Source of the DNA: Candidatus Amarobacillus elongatus
Lineage (GTDB): Bacteria; Chloroflexota; Dehalococcoidia; Tepidiformales; Tepidiformaceae
Direction: 5' to 3'
Assembly (NCBI GenBank): GCA_016703545.1
Contig: JADJBX010000002.1
Location: forward strand, 124,001 to 188,000
Length of the DNA stretch: 64,000 nt
Below, in pieces: positions 1 through 8,769 of this stretch. The translations under genes were made by a program, and so were the position numbers. Position 1 is the first letter of the stretch. Each line of letters opens with the position of its first letter. The notes beneath the pieces were generated by a model, which saw only the letters and a program-made list of their open reading frames with translations, did not search any database and was not told the origin of the DNA.

Positions 1-586
1 TCCCCCCGATAGTGGCCGTGAAATGACCCTCGCCCGATCGCGTCAGGTCGTTTGGTCCGTAGTCGTTCACGCCAATCCGGGCGATGACGTCGCCCGCGGC
101 GGTGATGATCTCGCCCGAGGGCCCGACGTCCACCCGTTCGGCGGGAAGGTTGATGTGCTGGCCGTCGATGTCGAGCACGTAGTTCCCCTGGCTGGTGACA
201 AGGTCGCCGGCCGCATCCCGGCTGAAGCGGCCGTCCCGCGTGAGGAACTGCTCGCCGTCGGGCGTCTCAATGGTGAAGAAGCCACCCGAAAGGCCGAGGT
301 CCAGCTCCTCGCCCGTACCCTGCAGCGCGCCCTGGGACCAGTCGGTCACGAAGTCGGCGATGAAGCTGCCGGTGCCAATTTGCCCGACCACCGCCTGGAT
401 GCGCGAAGGGAACGGTGCGACCACCGGCGCCTGCTGCGACAGCAGAATGTCGGCGAACGACTCCTTCGCGGTCACTTCGCGTTTGAAGCCCGCCGTGTTC
501 GCGTTGGCGATGTTGTTCGCGAGCACCTCCTGGTACTTCCACGCCGCTTCCATCGCGCTGAACGCCGAGTAGAGACCCTTGATCAT
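1..586 (-). CDS. Flagellar hook-basal body rod protein, FlgF/FlgG family (partial)
   Basis: This is the N-terminal 195 residues of a distal or proximal rod protein of the flagellar axial structure; the C-terminus lies beyond the left edge. The N-terminus (MIKGLYSAFSAME) is followed by a rod-family ANNIANANTAGFKRE segment, and a later stretch (GFFTIETPDGEQFLTRDG) matches the conserved core of FlgF/FlgG. The ATG is preceded by AAGGGAG at a good distance and overlaps the stop of the upstream gene as ATGA. It is the last visible gene of the flagellar operon. FlgF and FlgG cannot be separated without the C-terminal part. Confidence 0.9.
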   Translation of the reverse strand, partial: MIKGLYSAFSAMEAAWKYQEVLANNIANANTAGFKREVTAKESFADILLSQQAPVVAPFPSRIQAVVGQIGTGSFIADFVTDWSQGALQGTGEELDLGLSGGFFTIETPDGEQFLTRDGRFSRDAAGDLVTSQGNYVLDIDGQHINLPAERVDVGPSGEIITAAGDVIARIGVNDYGPNDLTRSGEGHFTATIGG

Positions 587-1201
587 GCGCGTGCTCCCTT
601 CCGCAGGTGCCTGCGGACCACGGTGATGGAGAGGGCGACCCCGCCCATCGCCGCCATCGTCCAGAAGATGCGGGCCCAATCGAACCCGGGGGCCGCCTGG
701 CCCGTTTCGGGCAGCGTCCCCGGCCGCGTGTCGGCGACCGAGCCGCTGCCAGTGGCGGTGCTGTCCGAGATGACGGTGAACCGGCCCGCGATGGATTTCG
801 CCGCCGGCAGCGTCCCCGCGGCCTCGCCCTTGCGGGCGATGACCACGAAGGTGTTGTAGTCGTACGTGGGCAGCTTCCCGAGCTCCCATTCGACCGTCGA
901 CGCGCCCGCCGCGGAGGGTTCGATCTTGCCGACGAAGAGCGCTTCCGTCGGGGAGGTGAGCCACCCTTCGTAGCTGTACCCCTCGGCCGGCTTGAGGTTC
1001 TTCACTTCGAGGTGGACGTACCCTTCGGCGAAGCTGAACTCCAGCACGCCCTCGGCATCCTTGGGCCCGAAATTGGAGACCCCGTCCAGGTACGTCAGCT
1101 TCACGAGCTGGGGCACTCCGTTCGCGCGCCGCCGCCGCCGGCCCAAGGGCCGCCGGGAGAAGCGCCAACGCGACGAGCAGTGCCGCCAGCATCCGGTTCA
1201 T
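583..1201 (-). CDS. Secreted protein with C-terminal LPETG-TM-basic tail; frame broken once
   Basis: Function is not recognised. The ATG at 1201 overlaps the stop of the upstream gene (ATGA) and encodes a signal peptide (MNRMLAALLVALALLPAAL). The rest of the protein lies one frame away and ends at a TGA that overlaps the next gene (ATGA). Coupling at both ends argues for one original reading frame, broken by one extra base in the CGG-repeat tract near 1125-1146; corrected length is 205 residues. The middle (about 110 residues, with YEGWLTSPTEALFVGKI) resembles the beta-rich extracytoplasmic domain of anti-sigma-K-like proteins, which is a weak match. The C-terminus has LPETG, a hydrophobic span and RRHLRKGARA, the layout of a sortase sorting signal or a simple membrane anchor. 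A signal-less start at TTG 1146 is the alternative. Confidence 0.65.
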
Positions 1202-1539
1202 TGCGAGAGGCCCCTCCGGCGCAGGAGCAGCCGGACCTCTTCCTCGCTGCGGTTCATCCGCCGGGCGAGTTCCGCCACGTCCACGGCGCCCTCGGCGGGT
1301 CGCGCGGCGCGCGGGGCCGGGCGCGGCGGAGTGGCCGCGGCGTACGCCTCGCGGGCCGCGCGGCCCGTGGCTTCACGCGTCACCGCCTGTACCGGGTGCT
1401 CCAGCGATTGCACGCGCGGCGACCGCCGCACACGCTGGGGGGCGCGGTTCTTCACCGATTGCAGCTGCATGTACAGGTAGCCAATCGCCCCGATGCACAC
1501 CAGTTGCGAGACCGCCACGAGTGCCAGTGCGTCCGTCAT
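1198..1539 (-). CDS. SwrB/YlxL-like membrane protein of the flagellar operon
   Basis: This 113-residue protein has an N-terminal membrane span (ALVAVSQLVCIGAIGYLYMQ), a basic and Ala/Pro-rich linker, and a C-terminal helix-turn-helix-like segment (DVAELARRMNRSEEEVRLLL) like the DUF6115/SwrB-type tail. The ATG at 1539 has a near-perfect Shine-Dalgarno (TTAGGAGG) that overlaps the fliA stop. In Bacillus the gene directly after sigD is swrB, which promotes flagellar type III export assembly. The same order here (fliA then this gene) supports an equivalent role, although sequence similarity is only local. Confidence 0.65.
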   Translation of the reverse strand: MTDALALVAVSQLVCIGAIGYLYMQLQSVKNRAPQRVRRSPRVQSLEHPVQAVTREATGRAAREAYAAATPPRPAPRAARPAEGAVDVAELARRMNRSEEEVRLLLRRRGLSQ

Positions 1540-1550
1540 CGCCACGCCTC

Positions 1551-2291
1551 CTAACCCGTCCGCTCGCGCGCCAGGCGCGCCCGCAGGCGGCTCAGCGCGC
1601 GGCCGTGCAACTGGCACACGCGCGATTCCGAGATCTCCAGGATCTGGGCGATCTCCTTCATCGTCATTTCGTCCTTGTAATACAGGCTGACGATCAGCCA
1701 TTCGCGCTCCGGCAGCGCCTTCACCGCCCCGGAAAGCGCGTCCAGCATCTGGCGCTTCTCAAGGCGCCGCGTGAAGTCCTCTTCGTTCGGATCGGCCGGC
1801 ATCTCCGTGGAACCGGAGCCGTCGTTGTTGTCGTCGCGGTCCAGCAGGCCATCGAGCGAAACGGTGACCCAGCTCGAATCGACGAGCATGGCGTTGTACT
1901 GCTCGCGCGACATGCCCATCGCGAGGGCGAGCTCCTGGTCCGTGGGTTCGCGGCCCAGCTCGGCCGTCATCGCCACCGTCACCTGCTCCAGCCGCTTCAC
2001 CTTCTGGCGCACCGAGCGCGGCAGCCGGTCGAGCGAACGCAGGTTGTCGATGATCGCGCCGCGGATGCGGCTGATGGCGTAGGTTTCGAACTTGACACCC
2101 TTGGAATCGTCGAAGCGGTCCAACGCCTCGATGAGCCCAATGGTGCCGTAGCTCAGGATGTCCTCGTAATCGAGGATCGCCGGGAGCCCGATCGCCAGAC
2201 GGCCCACCACGTATTTCACGAGCGGGGCGTACTGCAGGATCGCCGCATCGCGGCCACTGACCGCGATTCTGACTTCACTCGCTGCGGCCAT
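1551..2291 (-). CDS. fliA: RNA polymerase sigma factor for flagellar genes (FliA/SigD/WhiG family)
   Basis: This 246-residue sigma-28-family factor directs RNA polymerase to late flagellar and chemotaxis promoters. Region 2 shows LVKYVVGRLAIGLP and YEDILSYGTIGLIEALDRFD; region 3 follows with RSVRQKVKRLEQ; region 4 near the end contains ALPEREWLIVSLYYKDEMTMKEIA and the helix-turn-helix ISESRVCQLHGRAL. Length is normal for FliA. The start has GAGGAGG about 7 nt upstream. Its place late in the flagellar operon, before the swrB-like gene, is the same as in Firmicutes. Confidence 0.95.
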   Translation of the reverse strand: MAAASEVRIAVSGRDAAILQYAPLVKYVVGRLAIGLPAILDYEDILSYGTIGLIEALDRFDDSKGVKFETYAISRIRGAIIDNLRSLDRLPRSVRQKVKRLEQVTVAMTAELGREPTDQELALAMGMSREQYNAMLVDSSWVTVSLDGLLDRDDNNDGSGSTEMPADPNEEDFTRRLEKRQMLDALSGAVKALPEREWLIVSLYYKDEMTMKEIAQILEISESRVCQLHGRALSRLRARLARERTG

Positions 2292-2311
2292 GGTCGAGCC
2301 TCCTCTGCTGC

Positions 2312-2563
2312 TTACTCATCGCTGTCTCCCCCGTTCTCGCTCGTCGCGGCCTGGTGCGGGTGCTCCTGTGGGGGCACGCCGACGGTGAGAACGGCCTCGG
2401 CGCCAAAGCCGAGGGCCGCGAAGATGACGAACACGAACACGCTGCGAAGCAGCGCGAAATCGAGGCTCGCCCCGGCTCGCTGTCCGAGCCAGGCGCTCAT
2501 GACCGCCGCAACGACCGCCAGGTACATCCCGTACCGGGCAACGGCGAACGGTGGAAAGTTCAT
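2312..2563 (-). CDS. Small two-span membrane protein of unknown function
   Basis: This 83-residue protein is not recognised. It has two hydrophobic segments (about residues 11-30 and 37-60) and a hydrophilic, acidic C-terminal tail ending GGDSDE. Its ATG overlaps the stop of the PilZ gene as ATGA, and fliA starts 20 nt downstream, so it is embedded in the flagellar operon. Position suggests a role tied to flagella or to the PilZ protein, but nothing in the sequence names it. Confidence 0.7.
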   Translation of the reverse strand: MNFPPFAVARYGMYLAVVAAVMSAWLGQRAGASLDFALLRSVFVFVIFAALGFGAEAVLTVGVPPQEHPHQAATSENGGDSDE

Positions 2564-3252
2564 AGCCGGCCCTCCCGCAACAGCCGCCGCTGGCGCTGCA
2601 GCAGGAAGCGCGCGATCGCGTCGCGGTCCTGGTGACCGAGCTGCGCGAACTCACAGTGGATCCGCCAGTTCAGGCGGCCGCCCGGTGGTTCGTGTGCCGA
2701 GATCACCTTCATGCGTGCCACCAGCCGTTCGCTTTCGGGAAGGAGGATGTCCAGCCCGAGGAGTTCGCCCGCCGAAGCCGGCGTCCGCGAGCTGAGCCGC
2801 ACGCCGCCTTCGCTGATGTCGACCACGGTGCAGCCGTACAGCTCGTGCGGGGTCTCGCCCGTGGGGTCGATCACCACCCGGTAGATCGAGGACGGCCGCA
2901 TGATCGTGTCCAGCCGGAACGACCGGCGCCGGTCCGAGACTTCGATGCGCGCGGGCGTCGACAGGCGGTCGAGGTTGCCATCGGTGGCGGGCCCAAGGCC
3001 CTCGGCGACGAAGCGGTACCGCTGCCGTCCGCGGGTGTACTCCGCGTGGACGAGCGCGCCGTAGGGCACGTGCCGCCGCCGCTGGTGCGCAACCGGCACC
3101 AGCACCGAGATTTCCTGCGTGTCCACCGCTTCCACCGTCGTCACCAACGTCTCCGGCCGGTCACCGATTTGCAGCTCGAGGCGCAGATTGGTTCCCGGCT
3201 CCAGGCCCTGTGCCTGAAACGGATTCTTACGCGGTCGCAACCAGCCGCCCAT
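2560..3252 (-). CDS. PilZ-domain c-di-GMP receptor, YcgR-like flagellar brake
   Basis: This 230-residue protein has an N-terminal beta-rich YcgR-N-like domain (about residues 15-100) and a C-terminal PilZ domain (about 105-225). The c-di-GMP binding signature is present: an arginine cluster RRRSFR at 108-113 and DISEGG beginning at 145, matching RxxxR and (D/N)xSxxG. YcgR-family proteins slow or bias the flagellar motor at high c-di-GMP by contacting the motor. Its position among flhF, fliA and the motor genes fits this. The start overlaps the corrected flhF end by 26 nt. Confidence 0.9.
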   Translation of the reverse strand: MGGWLRPRKNPFQAQGLEPGTNLRLELQIGDRPETLVTTVEAVDTQEISVLVPVAHQRRRHVPYGALVHAEYTRGRQRYRFVAEGLGPATDGNLDRLSTPARIEVSDRRRSFRLDTIMRPSSIYRVVIDPTGETPHELYGCTVVDISEGGVRLSSRTPASAGELLGLDILLPESERLVARMKVISAHEPPGGRLNWRIHCEFAQLGHQDRDAIARFLLQRQRRLLREGRL

Positions 3253-4511
3253 CAGTCGTCTCCCCTGACGTCACCGGGAAGATCCCCGATGCGAGTGAAC
3301 GCGGATCGGCCGCCACGATCCCGGCGCCAACGTCCCTCCCTGAGGATAAGAAGGCGAGGCCCAGCCCTGCCTCAATCGCAAGGGAGAGCCGGTGACAGGT
3401 CGGGTGCCAGGTCGGTGAACGTAAGCACGGCGCCCGAAAACGCCTCGGTTTCGAAGCTGCCGGCGAGCTGTTCGATGGCGCCCCGCTGCCAGTGCGCGGG
3501 AATCGCGAGGTAGCTGTGGACGGCCACGCCGGCCGGCGCCGGCAGGTGCGCCGGCCCCGCCGGGATGTCCGCGAAGACGCAGACCCCCGGCCGCGCGCGC
3601 GCCGCGATGGCCGCAATCGCGTCCATGGAGGACGCGTCGATGACCCGCATGCCCGCGGCGTCGGCGTAGGCGTGCATCTGTTCTCGGGCGGCCGCGCGCG
3701 AGCTGTCCGCCGCTACCAGCCATGTCTCGCGGCCGGCATCGGCGCAGTCCAGGGCCATGCGAATGAGCGCCGTCGTGCGGCCCGCCCCCTCCGGCCCCTG
3801 CATCACGATGATTGCCCGCCGCTCCTCGTCCGGGTACTCCACCTCCAGCCGCGAAAGCGTGTCCGCGAGCGCCCGCGCGGGATCGCGCTCATCCGGGCAG
3901 GCGCGCTCCACCGCGAACGCCGCGGTCCGCGAGAAGCCCGCCTCCTCCAGCCGCGAGGCCACGGTGGCGCTGTTCGGCAGCCGCACCACGGGCGAGGGTT
4001 CGCCACGGCGTCCGGGGTTCGAAGGGCGGCGCCCCCACTCCACTGGCGGCGGCGCCGGTGCTTCGGCCGGCGGCTGCTCCGGGTGCCAGTGCCGGATCGG
4101 CTCGGGCGCGGCCTCGTACAGGTCGTCCTCGTGGAGTGGGCGGGGCCCGGCGTGGCTGGCGAAGCCGTCCATCCACCCCGCCTGGGCCTCTCCGGCGGGT
4201 TCGGGCGAGGGCAGCCGCTGGCGGGTCACGGGCTCGGCTTCCCGCGCGACAATGTCCTCCAGGTCACCGATCGTGGCCCGGGGCCGCGCGATCTGCAGCC
4301 GGCCGAGGGCGCCGTCCGTCATCGTCCACTGCATGTCGAGCGCGAGCTCGGGCTCCGCCTCCGGCGCTGCCGCCAGCACCTCGATCAGCGGATCCGCGCC
4401 GTCACGCAGCAGGCTGCGCGTCCGGACGATGACCGCGTCCTGCCCGAATTCCCGGCGGATGCGGTCGTAGATCCGCGTCATGTCATTACCGATGAACCGC
4501 TTCGTTTCCAC
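3227..4511 (-). CDS. flhF: Flagellar biosynthesis GTPase FlhF, frame broken near the C-terminus
   Basis: FlhF is an SRP-family GTPase that sets flagellar position or number. The N-terminus (METKRFIGNDMTRIYDRIRREFGQDAVIVRTR) is typical, followed by a Pro-rich linker and the GTPase domain with a P-loop GPEGAGRTTALI (about residue 240). As read, the frame stops at 3372, just after TFTDLAPDLSPAL, truncating the last GTPase motif. In the next frame the usual FlhF ending follows at once (AIEAGLGLAFLSSGRDV to a stop at 3227). One extra C in the CCC run at 3383-3385 explains this; corrected length is 427 residues. The P-loop reads GPEGAGRTT, with R where K is usual. No flhG follows. Confidence 0.85.
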
Positions 4512-6600
4512 CGACGTTCACCTCGATATTCCCCACGGCCTCGACCGTTGTTTGTGATGTGACTTCCGCGAACGAGAGCACGGCGACGTTCGGCAGGCGG
4601 CGCTCCAGCAGCCGCCGCAGCGCCAGCCGGATGCGCGATGAGCAGAGCACGACGGGGTCGCGCCCCGAGCTCGCCACGCGCTCCACCTCCGATGCGACGA
4701 CCCCGAGCAGCCGCTGCATCTGCCACGGCGGCATCGCGATCGGGTTCCCCCGCTCCGTCTGCTGAATCGATTGGGCGATCTCGTCCTCGGTGCGCGGCCC
4801 GACCGTGATCACCGTCAGGTTCCCGCCCTCGTCCGCGTGCTGACGACTGATCTGGCGCGCGAGCGATGCGCGGGCGTACTCCGTCAGCAGGTCGATGTCG
4901 CGCGTGAGCCGCCCGTGCGTGGCCAGGGCCTCGCAGATGGTCACGAGGTCGCGGATGGAGACCCGCTCCGAGAGCAGGTTCTGCAGCACCTCCTGCACTT
5001 CGCCCACCGTGAGCGTGGACGGCACGAGGTCTTCGACGAGTGCGGGGTACTCGGCCCGCAGGTTCTCCAGCAGGTTCTGCGTGTCCTGGCGGCTGAGCAG
5101 GTCCGGCGCGAACTTCTTCACCAGCTCCGTCAGGTGCGTCGCCAGCACGGACTCGGCATCGACGACGGTGTAGCCGAGCAGCTCGGCCCGTTCCTTTTGC
5201 GCGGGCGGAATCCAGCGCGCGGGAAGCCCGAACGCGGGTTCCACCGTCTCCACGCCGGGGATGTCGCCCTCGGCCGTACCGGGGTCCATTGCGAGGAACT
5301 GTCCCGGCATGAGCGTTCCGCGCGCGATTTCGACACCGCGCAGCTTGACCACGTAGGCGCTGGGCGCGTGCTGCAGGTTGTCCCGCACGCGAACCGTGGG
5401 CAGGACGATGCCGAGGTCGAGCGCGAGCTGGCGGCGGATCATCGTGATGCGCCGCAGGAGCCCGCCGCCCGCGGCTTCGTCCACGATCGGGATCAGCCCG
5501 TAGCCGACTTCGATCTCGAGCGGGTCCACGGACATCATCTGGATGACCTGCTGCGGCCCGAGCTGCTCGGGCTCCTTCGGCAGCACGGGCGGTGGCGCCA
5601 TTCGCACCGCGAGTTCGGCCGCCTGCTGGCGCTTGATCATGTAGCCACCGCCAACGGCCATCGCCGCCACGACCACGAACGGCAGCTTCGGCAGACCCGG
5701 CATGAGCGCGAACACCCCGAGCATGCCGCCGGCGATGTAGAGCGGCCGCGATTGCGCCATGAGCTGTGAAAACATCTGCGTGCCGAGGTTGGTCGTCCCC
5801 GCCGCGCGCGTGACCACGATGCCCGTGGCCGTGCTGATGAGCAGCGCCGGCAGCTGCGACACGAGGCCGTCGCCGACGGTCAGCAGCGAGAACGTGTGCA
5901 GGGCATCGCCCGCGCTCCGGCCCTGCTGCAGCACCCCAACGGCGAGGCCGCCGAGGATGTTCACGATGATGATGACGATGCCCGCGACCGCGTCGCCCTT
6001 CACGAACTTGCTCGCGCCGTCCATCGCGCCGTAGAAGTCCGCTTCGTCGGCGATCGCCTTGCGGCGCTGTCGGGCGCCGGTCTCGTCGATGAGCCCGGCG
6101 TTCAGGTCGGCATCGATTGCCATCTGCTTGCCCGGCATCGCGTCGAGGGTGAAGCGCGCCGCCACCTCCGCCACGCGCCCGGCGCCGTTCGTGATCACGA
6201 CGAACTGGATGATGACCAGGATGAAGAACACGACGAGACCGACGATCAGGTTGCCCCCGATCACGAAGTCGCCGAACGAGTGCACGACATTGCCGGCGTC
6301 GCCGTGGAGCAGGATGAGACGCGACGTCGACACGTTGAGTGCCAGCCGGTACAGCGTTGCCACCAGCAGCAACGACGGGAACACCGAAAAGTTCATCGGG
6401 TCGTCGGTGTAAATCGCGACGAGCAGGATGGTCACCGAGGCGGCGATGTTCACCGTCAGGAGCAGGTCCAGCAGCGGCGCCGGCAGCGGGATGATGAGCA
6501 TCCCGATGATGAGGATGATGCCCACGGCCAGCAGGACGTCCGTCTGGCCGAGGATGCGGGCCCAGCTCCCGCGTGGTGCGGCGGCGGCTTGTACGGCCAT
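4486..6600 (-). CDS. flhA: Flagellar type III export gate protein FlhA
   Basis: This 704-residue protein is the large export-gate subunit. The N-terminal half has about eight membrane spans and the conserved FHIPEP block (RLALNVSTSRLILL, then GDFVIGGNLIVGLVVF). The C-terminal half is the cytoplasmic docking domain for chaperone-substrate complexes, ending near NIEVNVGGNEAVHR. Length is normal for FlhA. The true start (MAVQAAAAPRG) lies 3 nt after the flhB stop, and the end overlaps the flhF start by 26 nt. Confidence 0.97.
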   Translation of the reverse strand: MAVQAAAAPRGSWARILGQTDVLLAVGIILIIGMLIIPLPAPLLDLLLTVNIAASVTILLVAIYTDDPMNFSVFPSLLLVATLYRLALNVSTSRLILLHGDAGNVVHSFGDFVIGGNLIVGLVVFFILVIIQFVVITNGAGRVAEVAARFTLDAMPGKQMAIDADLNAGLIDETGARQRRKAIADEADFYGAMDGASKFVKGDAVAGIVIIIVNILGGLAVGVLQQGRSAGDALHTFSLLTVGDGLVSQLPALLISTATGIVVTRAAGTTNLGTQMFSQLMAQSRPLYIAGGMLGVFALMPGLPKLPFVVVAAMAVGGGYMIKRQQAAELAVRMAPPPVLPKEPEQLGPQQVIQMMSVDPLEIEVGYGLIPIVDEAAGGGLLRRITMIRRQLALDLGIVLPTVRVRDNLQHAPSAYVVKLRGVEIARGTLMPGQFLAMDPGTAEGDIPGVETVEPAFGLPARWIPPAQKERAELLGYTVVDAESVLATHLTELVKKFAPDLLSRQDTQNLLENLRAEYPALVEDLVPSTLTVGEVQEVLQNLLSERVSIRDLVTICEALATHGRLTRDIDLLTEYARASLARQISRQHADEGGNLTVITVGPRTEDEIAQSIQQTERGNPIAMPPWQMQRLLGVVASEVERVASSGRDPVVLCSSRIRLALRRLLERRLPNVAVLSFAEVTSQTTVEAVGNIEVNVGGNEAVHR

Positions 6601-6603
6601 GGC

Positions 6604-7692
6604 TTAGATCGCTCCCTGCGGGTTCGTGGTCGGCCGCCGGCCGCCCGTGCGCTGGCGCAGCGAGTACACCCACGCCAGGACTTCGGCGACGGCATGGAAC
6701 AGGTTCGCGGGCACGTACTGGCCCACCGGCACCGCGGCGTAGAGGGCGCGCGCGAGGGGCGGCTCTTCGAGCACGGGTACCCCGGCCTTCCGCCCCAGCT
6801 CCTTGATGCGCTGCGCCAGCAGGTTCTCGCCCTTCGCCACGACCATCGGTGCGCCCATGCTCACGGGGTCGTACTTCAGCGCCACGGCGTAGTGCGTGGG
6901 GTTGGTGACGATCACGTCGGCGGTGGGGACGGCGGACATCATCCGGTTCATGAGCTGCTGGCGCCGGCGCCGGATGGCGGCCTTCACCTGCGGATCCCCG
7001 TCCGATTCCTTCATCTCCTGCCGGACCTCTTCCTTGGTCATGCGCAGGTTCGACATGAACTTGCGGCGCTGCCAGGCGTAATCGGCAAGGGAGAGCACGA
7101 ACAGCGCCACCGCGCCGCGAATGGCGATATCGAACGCGAGGGTCCCGAGGCGGGCGCCCGCGGCGGCCACGCTCAGCTCGCTCATCGCCGCGATGGAGGA
7201 AAGCTGCGAGCGCATCGCCATGTACACGACGATGGCGGCTACCGACATCTTCGCCACCGACTTGGCGAGCCCGATGGCGCCCTCGGTGCCCACCAGCCGC
7301 TTCGCGTTCGCCGCGACGTTGAGGGACTGCATCTTCGGCTTGATGCCCGCGGTATTCAGGTACAGTCCACTCTGGCCGACATTAAAGACGATACCCGCGA
7401 TTCCGAGTGCCGCGAACAGCGGCGCCAGCGTCTTCAGCAGCGCCAGTGCCGATGCCTGCCCGAGCGCCATGCTCGATTCGGGGGTGAGTTCGCGCGTCGC
7501 ATCCTGCGAAAGCCCGTCGCGCACGATCGTGGCCATGTTCGCCCAGAGGTCCGGCCCCAGCTGGCGCATGGTGAACACGGCCACCAGCAGCACGCCCGTC
7601 GAGACCAGTTCCTGGCTCTTGCTGACCTGCCCCTTCTTGCGCGCGTCATCGCGCCGTTTTGGCGTTGGTGCCTCGGTTCGCTCCCCGGCCAT
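6604..7692 (-). CDS. flhB: Flagellar export switch protein FlhB
   Basis: This 362-residue protein controls the switch in export specificity from rod/hook to filament. It has the conserved basic start (MAGERTEAPTPKRRDDARKKG), four membrane spans, and a cytoplasmic domain with the autocleavage motif NPTH at residues 264-267. The tail after the usual FlhB end is short and Pro/Arg-rich. It lies between fliR and flhA with gaps of 1-3 nt, the standard order. Confidence 0.97.
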   Translation of the reverse strand: MAGERTEAPTPKRRDDARKKGQVSKSQELVSTGVLLVAVFTMRQLGPDLWANMATIVRDGLSQDATRELTPESSMALGQASALALLKTLAPLFAALGIAGIVFNVGQSGLYLNTAGIKPKMQSLNVAANAKRLVGTEGAIGLAKSVAKMSVAAIVVYMAMRSQLSSIAAMSELSVAAAGARLGTLAFDIAIRGAVALFVLSLADYAWQRRKFMSNLRMTKEEVRQEMKESDGDPQVKAAIRRRRQQLMNRMMSAVPTADVIVTNPTHYAVALKYDPVSMGAPMVVAKGENLLAQRIKELGRKAGVPVLEEPPLARALYAAVPVGQYVPANLFHAVAEVLAWVYSLRQRTGGRRPTTNPQGAI

Positions 7693-7693
7693 G

Positions 7694-8464
7694 TCAGCTC
7701 ACCCCCAGCAGCCGCTCGCTCGAACCGGTGAGAGGACCGCCGATGACGGCCTGCATGAGTGACGCCGTCGCCGGCAGCGCGGCGATGAGGAGGAGGCCGA
7801 CGCCGATCTTCAGCGGCATGCCCACAACGAGGATGTTCGCCTGCGGCACCGTCTTCGCCACGAAGCCCATGCCCACGTCCGTGAGGAACAGCGCGACAAC
7901 GATCGGCATGGCCACACGCACCGCCGTGACCATCAACCCGGAGGCGAGCCCGGCAATGCCGTCCGCCTGCAGTACGAGCGGGTTCCACGTGCCCGGGGGT
8001 ACCGCCCGCAGCGTCTCCGCGAACGCCTGGATGACGATGTGGTGCCCGTTCATGCCGAAGAACACGAGCGCGACCAGCACCGCGTAGAACTGGTCGAAGG
8101 CGCCGAACTGCGCGCCGGTCACGGGGTCGTAGATGGAGCCCAGGCCGAAGCCCATCTGCACGCCGAGAATGTGCGAACCCATCTGCAGGCCCGTGAACAC
8201 GAGCTGCATCGCCAGTCCGAGGGCGAGGCCGAACAGCGCCTCGCTGAGGACGCCCGCCACCATGTGGCCAAGGTCCACGGGCGCGGCCGGCAGATGCTGC
8301 GCCTGCAGGGGCACCATCACGAGCGCGAGGAACACCGCCAGCCCGATGCGCGCCTGCGCCGGGATCGCCCGGTGGCTCAGCATCGGGGCAGACACCAGGA
8401 GCCCGCTCGTCCGGAAGAGGATGAGCAGGAACCCCCAGGTGTACTCCGGCGTCAGCAGCGGCAT
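7694..8464 (-). CDS. fliR: Flagellar export apparatus protein FliR
   Basis: This 256-residue, very hydrophobic protein with about six membrane segments is the FliR subunit of the FliPQR export pore. Family landmarks include the FRTSGLLVSAPMLSHRAIPAQ stretch near the N-terminus, GVQMGFGLGSIYDP in the middle and PVVGMPLKIGVG-like sequence (VVGMPLKIGVGLLL) near the C-terminus. It sits between fliQ and flhB as usual. Confidence 0.96.
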   Translation of the reverse strand: MPLLTPEYTWGFLLILFRTSGLLVSAPMLSHRAIPAQARIGLAVFLALVMVPLQAQHLPAAPVDLGHMVAGVLSEALFGLALGLAMQLVFTGLQMGSHILGVQMGFGLGSIYDPVTGAQFGAFDQFYAVLVALVFFGMNGHHIVIQAFAETLRAVPPGTWNPLVLQADGIAGLASGLMVTAVRVAMPIVVALFLTDVGMGFVAKTVPQANILVVGMPLKIGVGLLLIAALPATASLMQAVIGGPLTGSSERLLGVS

Positions 8465-8470
8465 CTCGGC

Positions 8471-8740
8471 TTACCGCCCGTACTCCGCCATTCCGGAGAA
8501 CAGCGTCGCCGAGAAACCGAGCATCGTTTCCATCATCCACGGGCCGAGGAGGATCATCCCCACGGCCACCGCCGCCAGCTTCGGAACGAAGGTCAGCGTC
8601 TGCTCCTGCACCTGTGTCACCGCCTGGATCAGGCTGACGACGACGCCGACCACCAGCGAAATCCCGAGGATAGGCCCGCCCACCTGCAGCGCCACCCACA
8701 GGGAGCGGTCGGCCAGTCCGATTACCGTTGCTTCGTTCAC
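8471..8740 (-). CDS. fliQ: Flagellar export apparatus protein FliQ
   Basis: This 89-residue protein with two membrane hairpin segments is FliQ. The start is a GTG at 8740 (VNEATVIGLADRSLWVAL), preceded by GGAGGG at a normal spacing. The conserved core GVVVSLIQAVTQVQEQTLTF is characteristic of the family and length is standard. Together with FliP and FliR it forms the helical core of the export gate. Confidence 0.95.
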   Translation of the reverse strand: MNEATVIGLADRSLWVALQVGGPILGISLVVGVVVSLIQAVTQVQEQTLTFVPKLAAVAVGMILLGPWMMETMLGFSATLFSGMAEYGR

Positions 8741-8769
8741 CAGTGACCCTCCATGCCCCCGATGGGGCC

